64,000 bases of DNA from Udeniomyces pyricola (Eukaryota; Basidiomycota; Tremellomycetes; Cystofilobasidiales; Mrakiaceae): NCBI GenBank assembly GCA_039545295.1, contig BCIK01000002.1:274706-338705 (forward strand), in the 5' to 3' direction. Below the pieces are notes generated by a model, which worked only from the letters and a program-made list of their open reading frames with translations, was not told the origin of the DNA and did no database searches. Shown here one piece after another: positions 35,282 to 47,588 of this stretch; position 1 is the stretch's first letter; each line of letters starts with the position of its first letter. The translations under genes and the position numbers were made by a program.

Positions 35282-36230
35282 ATGTCACTCCCAATTTACA
35301 CCCAGCTCCCTTCGAGCGATCCTTCATCATCCCAGAAGGTCCAACTCCTCGCCGACGACAACGACCCACAAGTCAGCGACCACGACCACGATCATTCACA
35401 CAACGCCCCAGCGGCCGTCTACCCTCCTGTGACGACCGCATCAGCTGCCGCTATCCCCACCTTTGTTCTTCCGCCCCACCTTGCCAACTATACCCTGCAA
35501 GAAGAAAGTTTTCTGTGGAGTAGCTTGACTACCATAAGCACGAGAGGTCGGAACAAGATCGTGAGTCGTCATCCGTCTTGGATTCTGTCTCATCTGCACA
35601 CGCCTTGCCCGTCTAACGCTCGACCCTTGCCCTCACCCCCCCACCCTCCCACCCCCTATATATCTTTTCTCTATAAACATCGTGATCTCACTCACCCGCC
35701 TTTGCTGACCGCTGGGAAACCACTATCTGATACTGCTCATATGAACTGACATGATCTCTCATTCAGGACACGCTGGAGACCCTAGAGGAAGTCTTTCCGA
35801 TGCTGCGAAACCGAGACCCGAGCACTATCCAGATCCGCGTCGCCTGCCTCATGCCCGAATCGCAAGCCAGTAGCAAGAATATCCTCTGGACCAATGTGAC
35901 GGATGGCTTATGGGATGATGTCGTCGTGACAGGCAAACCTATACACTTGAAAATCATCGTGAAGCCTAATTCGAAAGAAAAACGTCGTCGTGAGTCTTGG
36001 ACCTCGCTTGCTTCCCTTCCGCATCGTCTTCTTGGCGCAATTCAGGTTTCTTCTTCTGCTTCTTTTGCCTTTGTCTCTGAGATGAGGCTGACAGTATCTC
36101 TTTGGCTTATAATCCCAATTGATCTGCAGAAATCTTGTCGTTCTCGGCGATATTCACGGCGCCTTTCTGGATCCCCGGCATGGGGTTTTTGATCTACAGC
36201 CTCTTCGTGTACCTGTTTCCTGAACAATAA
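35282..36230 (+). CDS. unrecognised 200-aa protein with one C-terminal membrane segment
   Basis: Exons 35282-35560, 35767-35989 and 36130-36230 give 200 aa. All junctions are canonical (GTGAGT donors; CAG acceptors) and in phase. The N-terminus (MSLPIYTQLPSSDPSSS) is Ser/Asp-rich and includes a His/Asp cluster (DHDHDHSHN) that could bind metal. A middle part (LQEESFLWSSLTTISTRGRN, then TIQIRVACLMPES, LKIIVKPNSKEKRR) looks globular with beta strands. The last 32 residues form a hydrophobic helix rich in Phe/Ile/Leu (FTAPFWIPGMGFLIYSLFVY) ending four residues from the C-terminus. This is the layout of a tail-anchored protein facing the cytosol. I do not recognise a family and give no function. 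Confidence 0.7.
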
Positions 36231-37041
36231 TCAAACTACGCCCATTTACTTCCTAACTCTCCTCCTTCATCTGCTCTGATCCCTGTTTTAATCCATGTCC
36301 ATTAGAAAACCGTCGGTGACTCGATGTCGAGTCCCACTCCTTCTTTGATCTTCACTTCTTCCTCTGATTTTCGTCTCTTTTTCCTCATCTCTATTGCGTT
36401 ACCCAGAAACTCGAGATTTGCATCTTCGTTTTCGTCCTCTTGTGCACATATCCTCTCTGATTTCCTCCATCCTGAATCTTGGTTATTGTCGACGTATAAA
36501 ATCTGATGGCACGTATGAACGTATCCATCACGAGCGCGCGCCTTTCCGTTGATACCTCTGTATATGTATAGCTTCGGTCTGATCTGTTCCATATCACCCA
36601 TCAACCTCTCCATGTCTCATTTTGTATTCTTTTTTTTTTCGACTCCCTCAACTCTGGATCCAGAAACGTCTGTCCAACCACGAGGTACTCCCCTTTCCGA
36701 CCCTCTCGAGTCGGTTCTTGTCTTGTTTGACTCATAATGATTACATGGCGATTGAGTTCGATGTTCTACAAAGCGATTGCGAGCACTGTGCGTATGATAA
36801 GCCAACATCGGTTATGATTTTCTTCGCCGTGACGACTAAACCAGTCCGACATACAAGACATGCTAACATACAATAGAAAAGGTGATTGGAGAAGAAATGT
36901 GACTACAATGGAAGATGGGAGGCAAACCGAAAAAGAGAATCAAGACCGAGAAACGAGACAAATGAAAACCACCCAAGGTGGGCTAGAGATGGAGCAAAAC
37001 CGGTAGGGCCTGCAGGCGATGATCGGGTGGTTGATGATCGA
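36231..37041. other. convergent intergenic region, no gene seen
   Basis: This is the 3' sequence of the tail-anchored orphan (+) and of alcohol dehydrogenase (minus). It is T-rich to about 36650, then A/G-rich. I see nothing else in it. Confidence 0.45.
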
Positions 37042-39062
37042 CTACTCGCAGTCGAGGACGACCCGACCAACAAGAGTGAGCTAGACGAAAAAGGAACACG
37101 GAGAGAAAGAGAAACAGGTGCCGTCAGAAAAAGAGAATAAGAAAAGAAAAACGACTGTCGAAGGGTCAAAGAAAACGTCGAAAAGCAAGAACCAAAAGTA
37201 GATACTCACATCCTTCATCCTCTTGAAGACGTCCGGCAAGTTGGAGAGTTTCTCGACTTTGTATGCCGTCTTGACTTTGCCTCGAGCAGCGATATCAATA
37301 GCTTCGATGGAGTCCTGCCTGTTACCGACGTAGGATCCTTTGATCTGGAGTTGCTTAAAGACAGTGAAGAAGACATCAACCTGGCAGAGAGCGAGACAGT
37401 TAAAGACGGATAAGTCGTCAGGTCATCACTCGACATTGAAGACTTGTTCGAGCAAGGAGGATTGATGGCGCAGTTGTGTAACCAGAAAAGTCATTGGCGC
37501 TCACCTTGATCTCACCGTTGGGTGGCAGACCAACACAAACGAGCACACCCTTCGGTCGGAGGTAATCGAGAGCTGCAGGAAAGAGAATGCAGCGTGATAA
37601 CACAAGACATCAGTATGATCAGTACAAATCTGGTTTCTTCGTATCGTTTGAGGTCAGTCAGCTCACCTTGCTCGTAAGCCTTGGCTCCTGAGGCGACGAT
37701 GATGGCACCATGAGCACCGTGACCGTCTGTGAGCTCCTTGACCCGGGCGACGATGTCCTCGGATTGGTAGTCGATGAACTCGTTGATGCCGTAACTCTTG
37801 ACAAGCTCCCGCTTGTCGTTGCCCGAGTCGATAGCAATGACTCGGTATCCTCGTGCGATGGCGTACTGGCAAGCGAGATGGCCGAGACCTCCTCCAGCTC
37901 CGGGAACAACAACGACCTGGCGGTAGGATTATGGAGGGGAACGATCATGAGAAAGTCAGAACCGGAATATGCTTCGTGAGACAACTATGAAAGGTAGCGA
38001 AGTAGGAAAAGGCAATGATAAAACCTACGTCTCCTGGGTTTCCTCCGATGTTCTTAATTGCTTTGTAGACGGTGACTCCAGCACAAAGGATAGGTGCGGC
38101 TGTAGACATGTAGTTTCAGAAAGGGGATGAGATCAGTTTTGATGCACAGTATGTGTCTTGTGGTTTAGACGATGGCAACTCACCAGCATCCAGAGGGAAA
38201 CCGTCAGGGATCTTCGTCAGGTGGTTGGCGTAAGAGACACACCACTGCTGGAACGATCCATCGACGCCAAATCCATGGTTCTTGGCTTCTTGGCAATTGG
38301 ACTAAAAGGACGGAAAGGATGGAGACGATAGATGAAACGCGAAAGTAGTATCAAGGTTAAGATCACACTTGACTGCTCTCCGGTGACTGTCAGTCGCAGA
38401 AGGAGATGAACATACCTCCTCGGTCCTTCGGCAGTTCTCACAGGCCAAGCAACTGTCGGCTAGCCACTTGACACCGACAGCATCTCCGACTTTGAGGGTG
38501 GTGTTGGTGTGATCGGCGATGGCCGCGACGTATCCACTGCCTTCGTGACCGCCGACAAGAGGGAGCTGTTGAACCACATGGATGATAAAGCGAATAGGAT
38601 GGAATTGTGGTTAGTCTACCACCAAAAAAAAAAAAACATTATACATGATTACAAGCGTCTGTCGACTAGCCTTGTTATCAAGAGGCCAATCTCCAAGCCA
38701 GGCGTGAAGGTCAGTGTGGCAGACTCCGGAGTAGGCGATTCGGACGCTGAAAGGGAAACCGAGATTAAAATTGTCAGAAAAAGTTCAAAGCCTGCAGGTG
38801 AGTGTGATGGCAGAACCAGCAGCAGTCCGCAGCGCATGGAAACGTACAGAACTTCTCCAGGCTTGAGCTCATTGGGCTGAACTACGGGCCAGTCGGTCTT
38901 GTACATGAGAGGCCCATTTTGCTCTGCACGGAACAAAGACAAGAGGGGACGTCAGCATGTGATGTGATGGTGTGAAGTGGCTGCAGTGTTCGGCGTACCT
39001 TCAAAAACGATGGCGTTCTGGGTCTTGGGGATGTCGTAGTGGGTGGATGATTGAACGGGCAT
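37042..39062 (-). CDS. zinc-dependent alcohol dehydrogenase
   Basis: This is a medium-chain dehydrogenase that interconverts primary alcohols and aldehydes with NAD(H). The N-terminus starts [20 protein letters not shown] with no mitochondrial presequence, so it is probably cytosolic. Catalytic-zinc ligands are visible in [10 protein letters not shown] and GGHEGSGYV. The structural-zinc cysteines lie in [12 protein letters not shown], continued by [17 protein letters not shown] in the next exon. The Rossmann fold has [15 protein letters not shown] and the NAD-selecting Asp in [13 protein letters not shown]. The last exon (37080-37042) gives [12 protein letters not shown], matching the usual GRVVLD ending. 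Total length is about 350 aa, typical of fungal Adh1-type enzymes. A TATAAA lies about 125 nt upstream on the minus strand. It is divergent from an acetate-type permease, which suggests a role in ethanol/acetate metabolism. Confidence 0.92.
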
Positions 39063-40290
39063 AGTGAGTTGGAGTAGTTGGAGTAGTTGGTTGTGTGGTT
39101 GGTAAGGTTGAGATGGTTGAGAGTGAAGATGTGAAGATGCCAAGTGAGCTGATGAGGGAAAGAGGAAAGGAAGGATTGTCTGCCTTTATAATCGGGGCGT
39201 AACGAGCATCTCCTGCGGAGACCAAGGTAAAACTGTTCCGAAAAGACCCTAGGTCAGCTGATAAACGGTCTGCGCAAATACCCGACTAAACAAAGGGGGA
39301 TCCAGGAAGGTTGAGATTCGAGAGAATGGGTGTCTCGCTCGTGGGGGGGGGACATATGTACAGTAATAGCACAAGGGTTCCACTGACCCGGCCCCTTTCT
39401 GATTTTTACTTCGGAGCCGAGCTGGCCTAGGTTCTAAATTCTATGTTTTCTGCCGGGCTGTGCAGGCAGCCGGAGCACTAGCGCCCTTGCCAGAGAACAC
39501 GCCACACGACGTACGACTTTGAATACTCGAAGCATGATCTCGGGTCCAATTCACCCAATCTCGACTTCGGCGGGCACCTAATTACACCGGTACAGTCTCA
39601 CCTATGCCATCCATGGAATGTTCCCCTCCTTCGTTGGTACGTCAAACACCGAACGTCTTCGACCATCGCGTTCGACTTTCAGGCCTGCTGCTCATGCAGA
39701 TATATAGCAGCTAATAGCTAGGCTTGGCTGCCGGTTTGCTTGGCCTTTGCGTCCGGATTCATGCAACCGAACTGCACCTCATGACTATTGACTAGTATAT
39801 CCGTCCAGTATACTGACTATTACCGTCAGGCGTTTATACACTTATTTTATTAATTAACATCCTCGCGCACCTGACGTCAGGAAAACAGCTATAGGTAACA
39901 GCGCATTGATCGACGATCGCCCGAGGCCTTCGAAGCTATGGTTCAAAACAGTGCCGCTCCTGCTCTTCCCGACTGATCATGTATTCTCGAATTTTCTTAC
40001 TTCTCCCTGGCTGACCCTAGAGCGTGAAAGACGGATAGAGCCTCGCCGGAAGGAATCGCTCCCAACCTCTTCTTCCCTTCATTCCGATTGGCCTTATGTT
40101 CGGCTGATATCTCGTCTCACCACCCGGCTTGCCCGACCCTTAATTGCCCGAGTCCACAACTTCTTCCTCCAACATGTCCACATTAACGTCCTGCCTCTCA
40201 TGTCTGATATACAACCTCCATCTCAATCCATAGCTCTTATCCCGATCCATACTCTGCTAATCTCCTGCAATCATCGCACACCCTCTGACC
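39063..40290. promoter_or_regulatory. divergent promoter region, alcohol dehydrogenase / acetate-type permease
   Basis: No gene is seen. A TATAAA for the dehydrogenase lies at 39185-39190 (minus sense). G/C-box-like runs (GTGGGGGGGGGAC near 39343, GGGGGATCC near 39295, CCGGCCCC near 39390) resemble Mig1/CreA-type GC boxes, but no site can be proved by eye. The 39700-39900 part is AT-rich. Confidence 0.4.
39185..39190 (-). promoter_or_regulatory. probable TATA box of alcohol dehydrogenase
   Basis: TATAAA on the minus strand lies about 125 nt before the dehydrogenase start codon, a normal distance for a strongly expressed fungal gene. Confidence 0.45.
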
Positions 40291-42083
40291 ATGGCCGATC
40301 TCGAACAGCAACACACGAACCACACTAACGGCTCCTACAACAAGCATCACCCAGAGCATATAGAAAATGCCGAGGTCCCTCGTGAGCCCTGGTGTTCTAA
40401 CTTTCGCCGCATGCGTTGTCGACGACCTTCGCTCATGTTCCTCTTTCAGTTCGATTGCGGCACCAACAAGGCCTAACACACAATATCGATGGTGAGCCTC
40501 GTCGTGTTTCTATCTCATGTGACATTCAGCCCCCTGTTCGGTCGTACTGAATCTCCCATGGTACTGCGTTGGTTCCTTTTGACTCCAGGCGATGTCGGTC
40601 ACGAAAGCACCCGTCTGGCCCCACCATCCAAAGGGTTCTATGGGCACATTGGAAACCGTTCGTCCTTGTCACCGCCTTTGATATTCTAATTGACCCATGT
40701 CATGAAGTCTAAAGCACGCCGTCGTTCAACCCAACCCCTATGCCTTACCATATGCTTGTGTCTTTCTACAGCGGGTGTCTTGGGCCTTGCCTCCCATGGC
40801 GTCACTCTGCTACTCGTCGCCTCGCAGTTCATGAGATGGCGCTCAGTTGTCAGCCCTCAGGTCTATGTCGTACGCTCTGGCCTTTTCCGCTTGCTCGTGC
40901 CAACTATCACTCGAATGTCATATGCTCATGTCAGCTTTCGTCTCTACATCCCTTGAAATTGATCACACTGGAGCTCAGGGAAATCTCTACTTTTTCTCGG
41001 GTCTCTACATGCTGCTCACGTCCCAATGGTGCCTCGTCAAAGGCGAGACGTTCTCGCACATGGTCTTCGGTACTTTCTCTGCGTTTTACCTGAGTGTGAG
41101 TTTGTTCTGCACGTTTCAAGAGGCGACAACCCTTCATATTCGGTTACTCCATCTCGATCATTCTCATGGACCAAGCCTCTTATACGTTCTGTCTCTTCCG
41201 ACCGGTATCCTATCGCCAGTACGCCGCCATCCTCACGCCTGCCTTCAACGTTTTCGACAGCTATGCCGGCGCCGTCGGTAGTGGAACGGGAACCGACACG
41301 CTCTACAACAGTTTGGGCATTTTCTTGATGGTTTGGAACATCATCTTTACGGTATGTGTCGATCTCTGGAACTGCCTGTTTTGCTTTCCTCGGTCCCCAG
41401 AGCAATGGTCCCAACGCGCGGAATAAGTAACAAACTGATGCTGATCCAACACTCTCATGTCCTGGCGCCCTGTTACATTGTTTCCTATTCTTCCTTCACA
41501 ATAGATAATCTTCCTCATCTCGCTCAGGACGAACCTTCTTCTCGTCATCGTCTTCTTTGGGGTATCAGTTGGCGTCTTTCTGCTGGGCGCCATGTACTTT
41601 TCCCTCGCGAACGCGACGCTGCACTCGACTTCTGTCAGCAAAGCAGTCGCGCTGTCAAAGGTGAAGTCCAGGACTATCCTTGCCTCTTTCTCTGGCACCG
41701 TTTGAACTTGTCGTCTTCTCCGATGTTCATTGGCGGATCCCTTCACTCATGCCTTCTTCTGCATGCTTTGTACCCACGATATCTCTCAATTTCTGAACGC
41801 ATGCCTGCTCTAGGCCGGGGGTGCTTTTCTCTGCATCTCTGCGATTGCCGGATTTTACCTCGTTATCGTGCAGGTGCGTCCCTGTCTGCAAGCCTATGTC
41901 ATCAACCACCTGATCTCCTGTCCCTTGCTAAACCTGACGACTCACACACGTCTGTGAAACTTTTCTTTTCCCCCTCCCTTCTCGGTCGTCTTTCTTCAGC
42001 TGTGCGAGGCCGTGGAGATGCCCTTCTCCCTCCCCGTCGGGGAACTCACTCGGGTTTGGACCCCTAAGAAGAGACGTGGTTGA
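40291..42083 (+). CDS. GPR1/FUN34/YaaH (ATO/AceTr) acetate-type permease
   Basis: This is a six-helix plasma-membrane transporter of the acetate/succinate (AceTr) family. Exons 40291-40381, 40589-40657, 40772-40869, 40979-41095, 41220-41351, 41505-41660, 41815-41874 and 42000-42083 give 268 aa, the usual family length. Visible: a hydrophilic N-terminus ending RDVGHESTRLAPPSKGFYGHIG; the first helix NPGVLGLASHGVTLLLVASQ at the place of the family signature NPAPLGL; NLYFFSGLYMLLTSQW; GETFSHMVFGTFSAFYLSYA; PAFNVFDSYAGA; LGIFLMVWNIIFTIIFLISL; and the last helices GGAFLCISAIAGFYLVIVQL then LPVGEL. The signature differs from NPAPLGL at two of seven places. The pairing with alcohol dehydrogenase suggests C2-compound uptake or ammonia/acetate efflux. 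Confidence 0.9.
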
Positions 42084-42795
42084 ATGTCGACCTAGTCACC
42101 CCGTGATCCGTTGATGACCTAACGGTCACGAAACCTACATCCTTCAGTGGGAGCCTGGCCGTGTACGTGCAGCACATATGTATTCCTTTGTGGTCCTTTT
42201 AGTCCTGATTTGTGATATTATCGTTCCTGTGGGTGGTAGTGCTATTCGATTTCTTTACGCTCATATCGATGAAAGCTTTTCGATTGATCGGCGTTTGAAT
42301 GTATCTCATGGGTTTTGGTGATTGGTGTGTCGACGTCGAGCAGACGTTGTTGTCGATACAGTAGACAATGTGGATGCGTTGAATATGCCCCTGATTGATA
42401 ATGATCAAACAATGATTTTAATGTTGGATGATCAATAATATCATTCCGGTCATAAACACTTCTATCTCCTGACCACGGCCCCGGCTGACCCCGGCCTAGA
42501 CCGTCCTCTTAGCGGCCGTTATGCATTATCCCGCAGCATGACGCGCTCAGTTTTGGCTTCAGAGGCCGGGAACCTGGCAGCTCCAAGCTCCAGCAGCGTT
42601 TCTTAGCTTTCTTTGCCTCTCGACGATCTCGACTTTGACGATTCCTCCCCCAGCCCCTTCACCTCACCTCCCCCCCTCCTTCTCGCTGCACTCTCAGCTC
42701 TCTTCACCCCCTCTCAGTCCGTTCATCCCCCTCTCAACGTCGGTGCCCTCATCGAGGCAACAGGCGGATAATCAAACCTCTTCTGTGTTCTCACC
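42084..42795. other. intergenic, no gene seen
   Basis: This is the 3' region of the permease and then a C/T-rich stretch (about 42620-42790) that is the probable leader of the channel gene. Confidence 0.45.
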
Positions 42796-45700
42796 ATGTC
42801 TACTGTGTGAGTGGATCGATCTCTCAAGAAGCTCTCGCTTTCATCACCGGCGCGTCCCTGTTCGGAGGCTTGCAGCTGATATCCTATCTCTGCCACCTCC
42901 CTCCTTCCCGTGCTCCCCCCCCCCCCTTCCCCCCTTCCCCTTTCTTTTGTTCCGATGCCTATATGCTGCCTATCAACCCTTAAATCCACCGTCATTCGAA
43001 TCGACGCATCCCGCCTGCGCTCAACTCATCGTCGATAACTTCCCTCTACAGTGACCAGGACGATGTTGCCAGTGCCTCGACAAGCTCGTTCCTCACCGCC
43101 CTTGTCCTCAACGTGGTCATTGCTGGTGTCGAGCTCGTCGTATTTACGCTCATCCGCAAGCAATTCAAGACCATCTATGAACCTCGAACGTTCATCCCTG
43201 CTGACGAGAAGTGAGTAGCATCGTTCTGTTTTTGCCTTTGAGTTGAGTCCGATCGGATCATGCTGGACATGGCAGAGCGAAGTCGCATAAAACAGACGAG
43301 GCGCGAGTGCCCTTGTTTGGTTTGGGGCTCCCTTCAGACCCAAATGAATCCCCGCCATGTTTGGGGGGCTGCGAGCAGAAGAGGAAATGGGAGATGCAAG
43401 CTCTGTATCTCTATCTTGATCCGATGAAGATCATATCGTCTCTCGACGGGGCCAAGGTTATATCCTGCGTCCGTTCAACGGTGTGGTCTACTAGGCCCGA
43501 GTCCGCACGACTTCCTGCTACGTCACTGACGTCAGCGCTGCCGTGACGCACCATACCCTCCTGTATCTGTACAAATCGGATCAAGATAGCAGCTCAGTCT
43601 CCTTGCATCCGTCCAACGAATGCGTTCTGATAACAATCCTTTCTTGAATATTGTATCCCTGCAGGAAGCGAGAGGCACCTCTCTCGGACAAGCTCTTGGC
43701 ATGGCCCTATCGCGTCTTCATGGCGGACTCGAAAAACGTTCTCCACAAGAACGGTCTAGACGCCTACTCATTCCTCATGTACCTCCAGCTCATGCTCAAG
43801 ATCATCATTCCCATCTGGCTTGTCTCGTGGCTTGTTCTCCTTCCGATCGATGCGGCTAGGATTGAGAGCGACAAAGAGGGTCTGGATCGATTCACGTTCG
43901 GCAACATCTCGCCTTCTAACCAAACCCGTTACGGTGCTCACCTCGCGATGGCTTGGATATTCACCTGTATGTGGCTATCGATCTCAGTTGAGGAGCGTGG
44001 CCATGATCGCGCGTAGACTTGTCAGTGCCTTAGAGTTTGTAATCTTGACCCTGATCGTGTATCTCATCTGCCCCCGCTGTTGTTCAGTCTGGACGTTCTG
44101 GTGCATCCGAGGAGCCATGAAGGAATGGCTCACTCTTCGCCAGCGCCATCTCGTTTCTGAAGAACACTCCAAGTTGCCCCAGGCTCGCACGGTACTCTTC
44201 ACAGGCGTGCCCAAGAAATGTAAATATTCCTTTGTTCTCTTGTCTCTAGGTGTCGTGGATCCTCCTCTCTGATTCCCTCCCTTTTCATGTCTATGCGCCC
44301 AGATCTTGACGAGGCCAAGCTTGCTCAGTTGTTCGCTCATCTACCCGGAGGTGCCAAACATGTTTGGCTCAACCGGTAAGGCAGTTCGTTGTTGTGCAAG
44401 CCGCGAGGCCGAGACATCGACACCCGTTCCTGACCAATTCATCTATTGTGTCCCTTGTATGCATGTTCTCACCCAGTGACCTGAAGGACATGCCTGATAT
44501 CTACAACGACCGACTCGCCGCTACCAAAAAGCTCGAATCCGCCGAGACGACCATGATCAAGACGGCTGCAAAGCTTAAGCGAAAGGATGAAAAGGCGGCC
44601 AAAAAGAAGAATGGCGGTACCCTCGACGACAAGTGGACTAGTTCAGGCGGTGGGGAGTCCGACGTTTCTATCGCTGAGCGACTCGTCCCCAAGAAGAAGC
44701 GACCCTCGCACCGACTCAAGCCGTTTAGTTGGCTTCCGTTCGGCTTGCCATTCATGGGCAAGAAAGTCGACACCATCGACTGGTGCCGCGAGCAGATCAT
44801 TGAAAAGGGTGCTGCGTTGCACTCGGCTCGAGAGCAGTTGAGGAAGGACATTGCTACCCCGGGCGTTAGCGACGACGAGTTCTATCCTCCCTTGAACTCA
44901 GCGTTCGTCCTCTTCAACCAGCAGATCGCCGCCCACATGGCCCTTCAGAGTCTCATTCACAACCAACCGTACGCTATGGCCGGACGATACATCGAGATGG
45001 CGCCTGGAGACGTCATCTGGAGCAACCTCAGCTTGAACCCGTATGTATCCTTGCCGTTGCTCGCTCTTCTTGAACGCTCGGTCTGGTGGCTGACCTCGGC
45101 CTTGAGTCTCATTGTAGATACGAGCAGCAAATTCGACGAGCTATCAGCTACGCCGCTACGGCTGGTCTCATCATTCTTTGGTCGTTCCCTGTCGCCTTTA
45201 GTGAGTCACCCTGTCTCCCCACACTGATTCAACTCTCAAGATGATAGACGCTGATCAATTCCGATCGTATGCAATCCATCTCTCTTCCGCAGTTGGTTTG
45301 CTATCAAATGTTACTGCACTCAGCCAGCAATTCTCGTGGCTCGCTTGGCTTGGCAGGTTGAACAGCGTCGTACGTGGCATCATGGCCTTTATGTTCCGCC
45401 GTTTCGACAGTTTATCTAACCATTATCTACCTCAACCTTTCCTTTGCAGCTCACTGGTTTGATCTCGGGAGTACTGCCCACCATTCTACTCGCGGTGCTC
45501 TTCATGCTCTTGCCGATCATCTTGCGTCGTGAGTCGTCACACCTTTTGGGGGGGGGGGGATGCGTTCTCATTTCCCTTGCATGTCAAACTGACTCGATCA
45601 TTTGTCTTGCCACTCTCCATCTTGCCCATAATGCAGTTCTTGCCAAGTTCGAGGGTATTCCAAAGAGGACTGGTGTCGAGTTGTCGCTCATGACCCGATA

Positions 45701-47588
45701 CACCATCTTCCTGACCATTGTGGGTTTTTTCTATTGTCCTTGCAGCATCTTTGTTTCACAAGCATCCCGATTGACTTTCTTGCCTTCTGTTCCGCACATA
45801 TAGCATGGTTTCCTCATCGTCACCCTCGCCTCTGGTTTGATCGCGTCTGTCCCTCAGCTGGCGCAGGACCCGACCTCGATCCCGGGCATCCTCGCCAAAA
45901 ACTTGCCTACAGCCTCGACCTTCTTCCTCTCGTACATCACCTTGCAAGGTATCGCGGGAGCCGCGGGCAACTTTATCCAATACGTTCCGCTCCTGATCTA
46001 CTACGTCAAGCTCTTCCTGCTCGGAAGTACCCCTCGGTGAGCACAAAGTCTTTGGGGTTTCTAATTTCTAACCCAGTCTACCGTGCATGTGCTCATATCC
46101 CTTGGCCGCCTCTTTTTAGATCGATCTACAACATCAAGTACACCATGCGACGGGTTTCTTGGGGCACTGTTTTCCCGAATATCTCTCTCATTGTCATCAT
46201 CAGTATGTACTGGCTCTTTGTTTCAGCAGGAACATCAACAGCTTGGAAGTGAAGCAGTCCTCGCTAATGTCTGTCTGTCAACTCTTCCTTGTCCTTTCAG
46301 CTTTTGGTTACATGATCATCTCGCCTATCATCAACGGACTTGCCGTGCTTTCGTTCGGTCTGCTCTACATGGCGTGGAAGTGTGAGTCTCGCTCATCACG
46401 TGATCAAGTCTGCTTGGCGCCTGTTCGCAAGATTGACCCTTCGTTGTATCTCATATCACCACAGACCAATTCCTCTGGGTCTACGACCAACCGGCTGAGT
46501 CCGAGACGGGTGGTCTCTTCTTTCCCAAAGCTATCTCTCACATCTTCGTGGGTATGTACATCCAGGAAGTTTGCCTCTGCGCTCTCTTCTTCCTCGCCCG
46601 GAACGACCAGAACAAAGTCTCTGCTGTTCCCGAGGGTGCCTTGATGGTTGTTTTGATTGTCTTCACTGTAAGCTCAGCTCCTACAGGCCTTGGCTTATTC
46701 CACGTTCGCTTCCGGCAGAATCCCCATTCCTTCGGATTTCTAACCTGCAACTTTTATCTCATCCTCCCCCCCTCCCCTTTCATTTTGCATTATCTCAGGC
46801 TGGATTCCAATACACCATCCAAGACTCGTACGCTCCCCTCATCGAGGCCCTTCCTCTCTCACTCGCCCACCGATCCTACGGCATGCCCCACGAGTCCGGC
46901 CACGGCGGCTCACTTATCGACGAATCTGAAGCCCAGCGACTCCTCGCGCCTATGTCAGTGAAGAAGACCTTCTCAGGCAACGACGATCGACGACCACTCC
47001 AGCCTTCGAACTCGTCGCCCCAGATTGCTGACGGAGGAGCTCGACCCATTCTGGATGATCGACGACCTACGGGCATCGAGCTTCAGACGTCCCGATCGAG
47101 TCGCTCGTCCGACGCGGGAGATGAGCATGGTCAGGAAGATAATCACGGCGTCATTCGCAAAGACCACGGCGCGACCGGCCCTGGTGGAGGCTCTCATCCC
47201 TCGTCGACCCACCCGTCCTCGCGATCGAGGGAGGAGCGAGAGCTCGAAGAAGCGTTTGCCCATCCTGCGACGACGGCGTCGCAGCAGATCATCTGGTTGC
47301 CCAAGGACTCCCTCGGTCTTTCGGACGAGGCCGTCCGGATCTTGCGCGAGCAGAGGATTGACGCGACTAACGAGGACGCTTCGATGAACCCTGAGGTATG
47401 TTTTGAGCAACGATTGGTCTCTCTTTTTGACGAATGCATATTCTTTCCTGAGCTGCTATCGTCGGATTCATTCTCATGCTAACTCACCTTCTCTTCCGAC
47501 TTTCCTGTTTGGTTTCCCGTCTATTCATCCTTAGGGCAAAGTCGATGTCCATGGTCTTCCACCCAACGAAGACAAGTTGGAAGTGTAA
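42796..47588 (+). CDS. CSC1/OSCA-family (DUF221/RSN1) hyperosmolality-gated channel-like protein
   Basis: Sixteen exons from 42796-42806 to 47535-47588 sum to 2814 nt (937 aa). The first exon is only 11 nt and encodes MSTV with the next. The RSN1_TM region follows (SSFLTALVLNVVIAGVELVV, then the AWPYRVF element and two further helices). The large cytosolic PHM7-type domain carries the RNA-recognition-like fold with VLFTGVPKKYLDEAKL and a Lys-rich insert. The 7-TM core then includes NPYEQQIRRAISYAATAGLI, SWLAWLGRLNSVLTGLISG, AKFEGIPKRTGVELSLMTRY and IYNIKYTMRRVSWGTVFPN, which are family hallmarks. The ~200-residue C-terminal tail is hydrophilic, rich in Arg/Asp/Ser. Members form mechanosensitive/osmosensitive cation channels or scramblases related to TMEM63. 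It is probably in the plasma membrane, vacuole or ER. Confidence 0.93.

Noticed and set aside
41096..41219. Possible extra permease exon with GYSISIILMDQASYTF-like text
   Set aside because: Using it would need a 25-nt intron; splicing 41095 to 41220 joins AFYLS directly to YAAILTPAFN, which matches the family.
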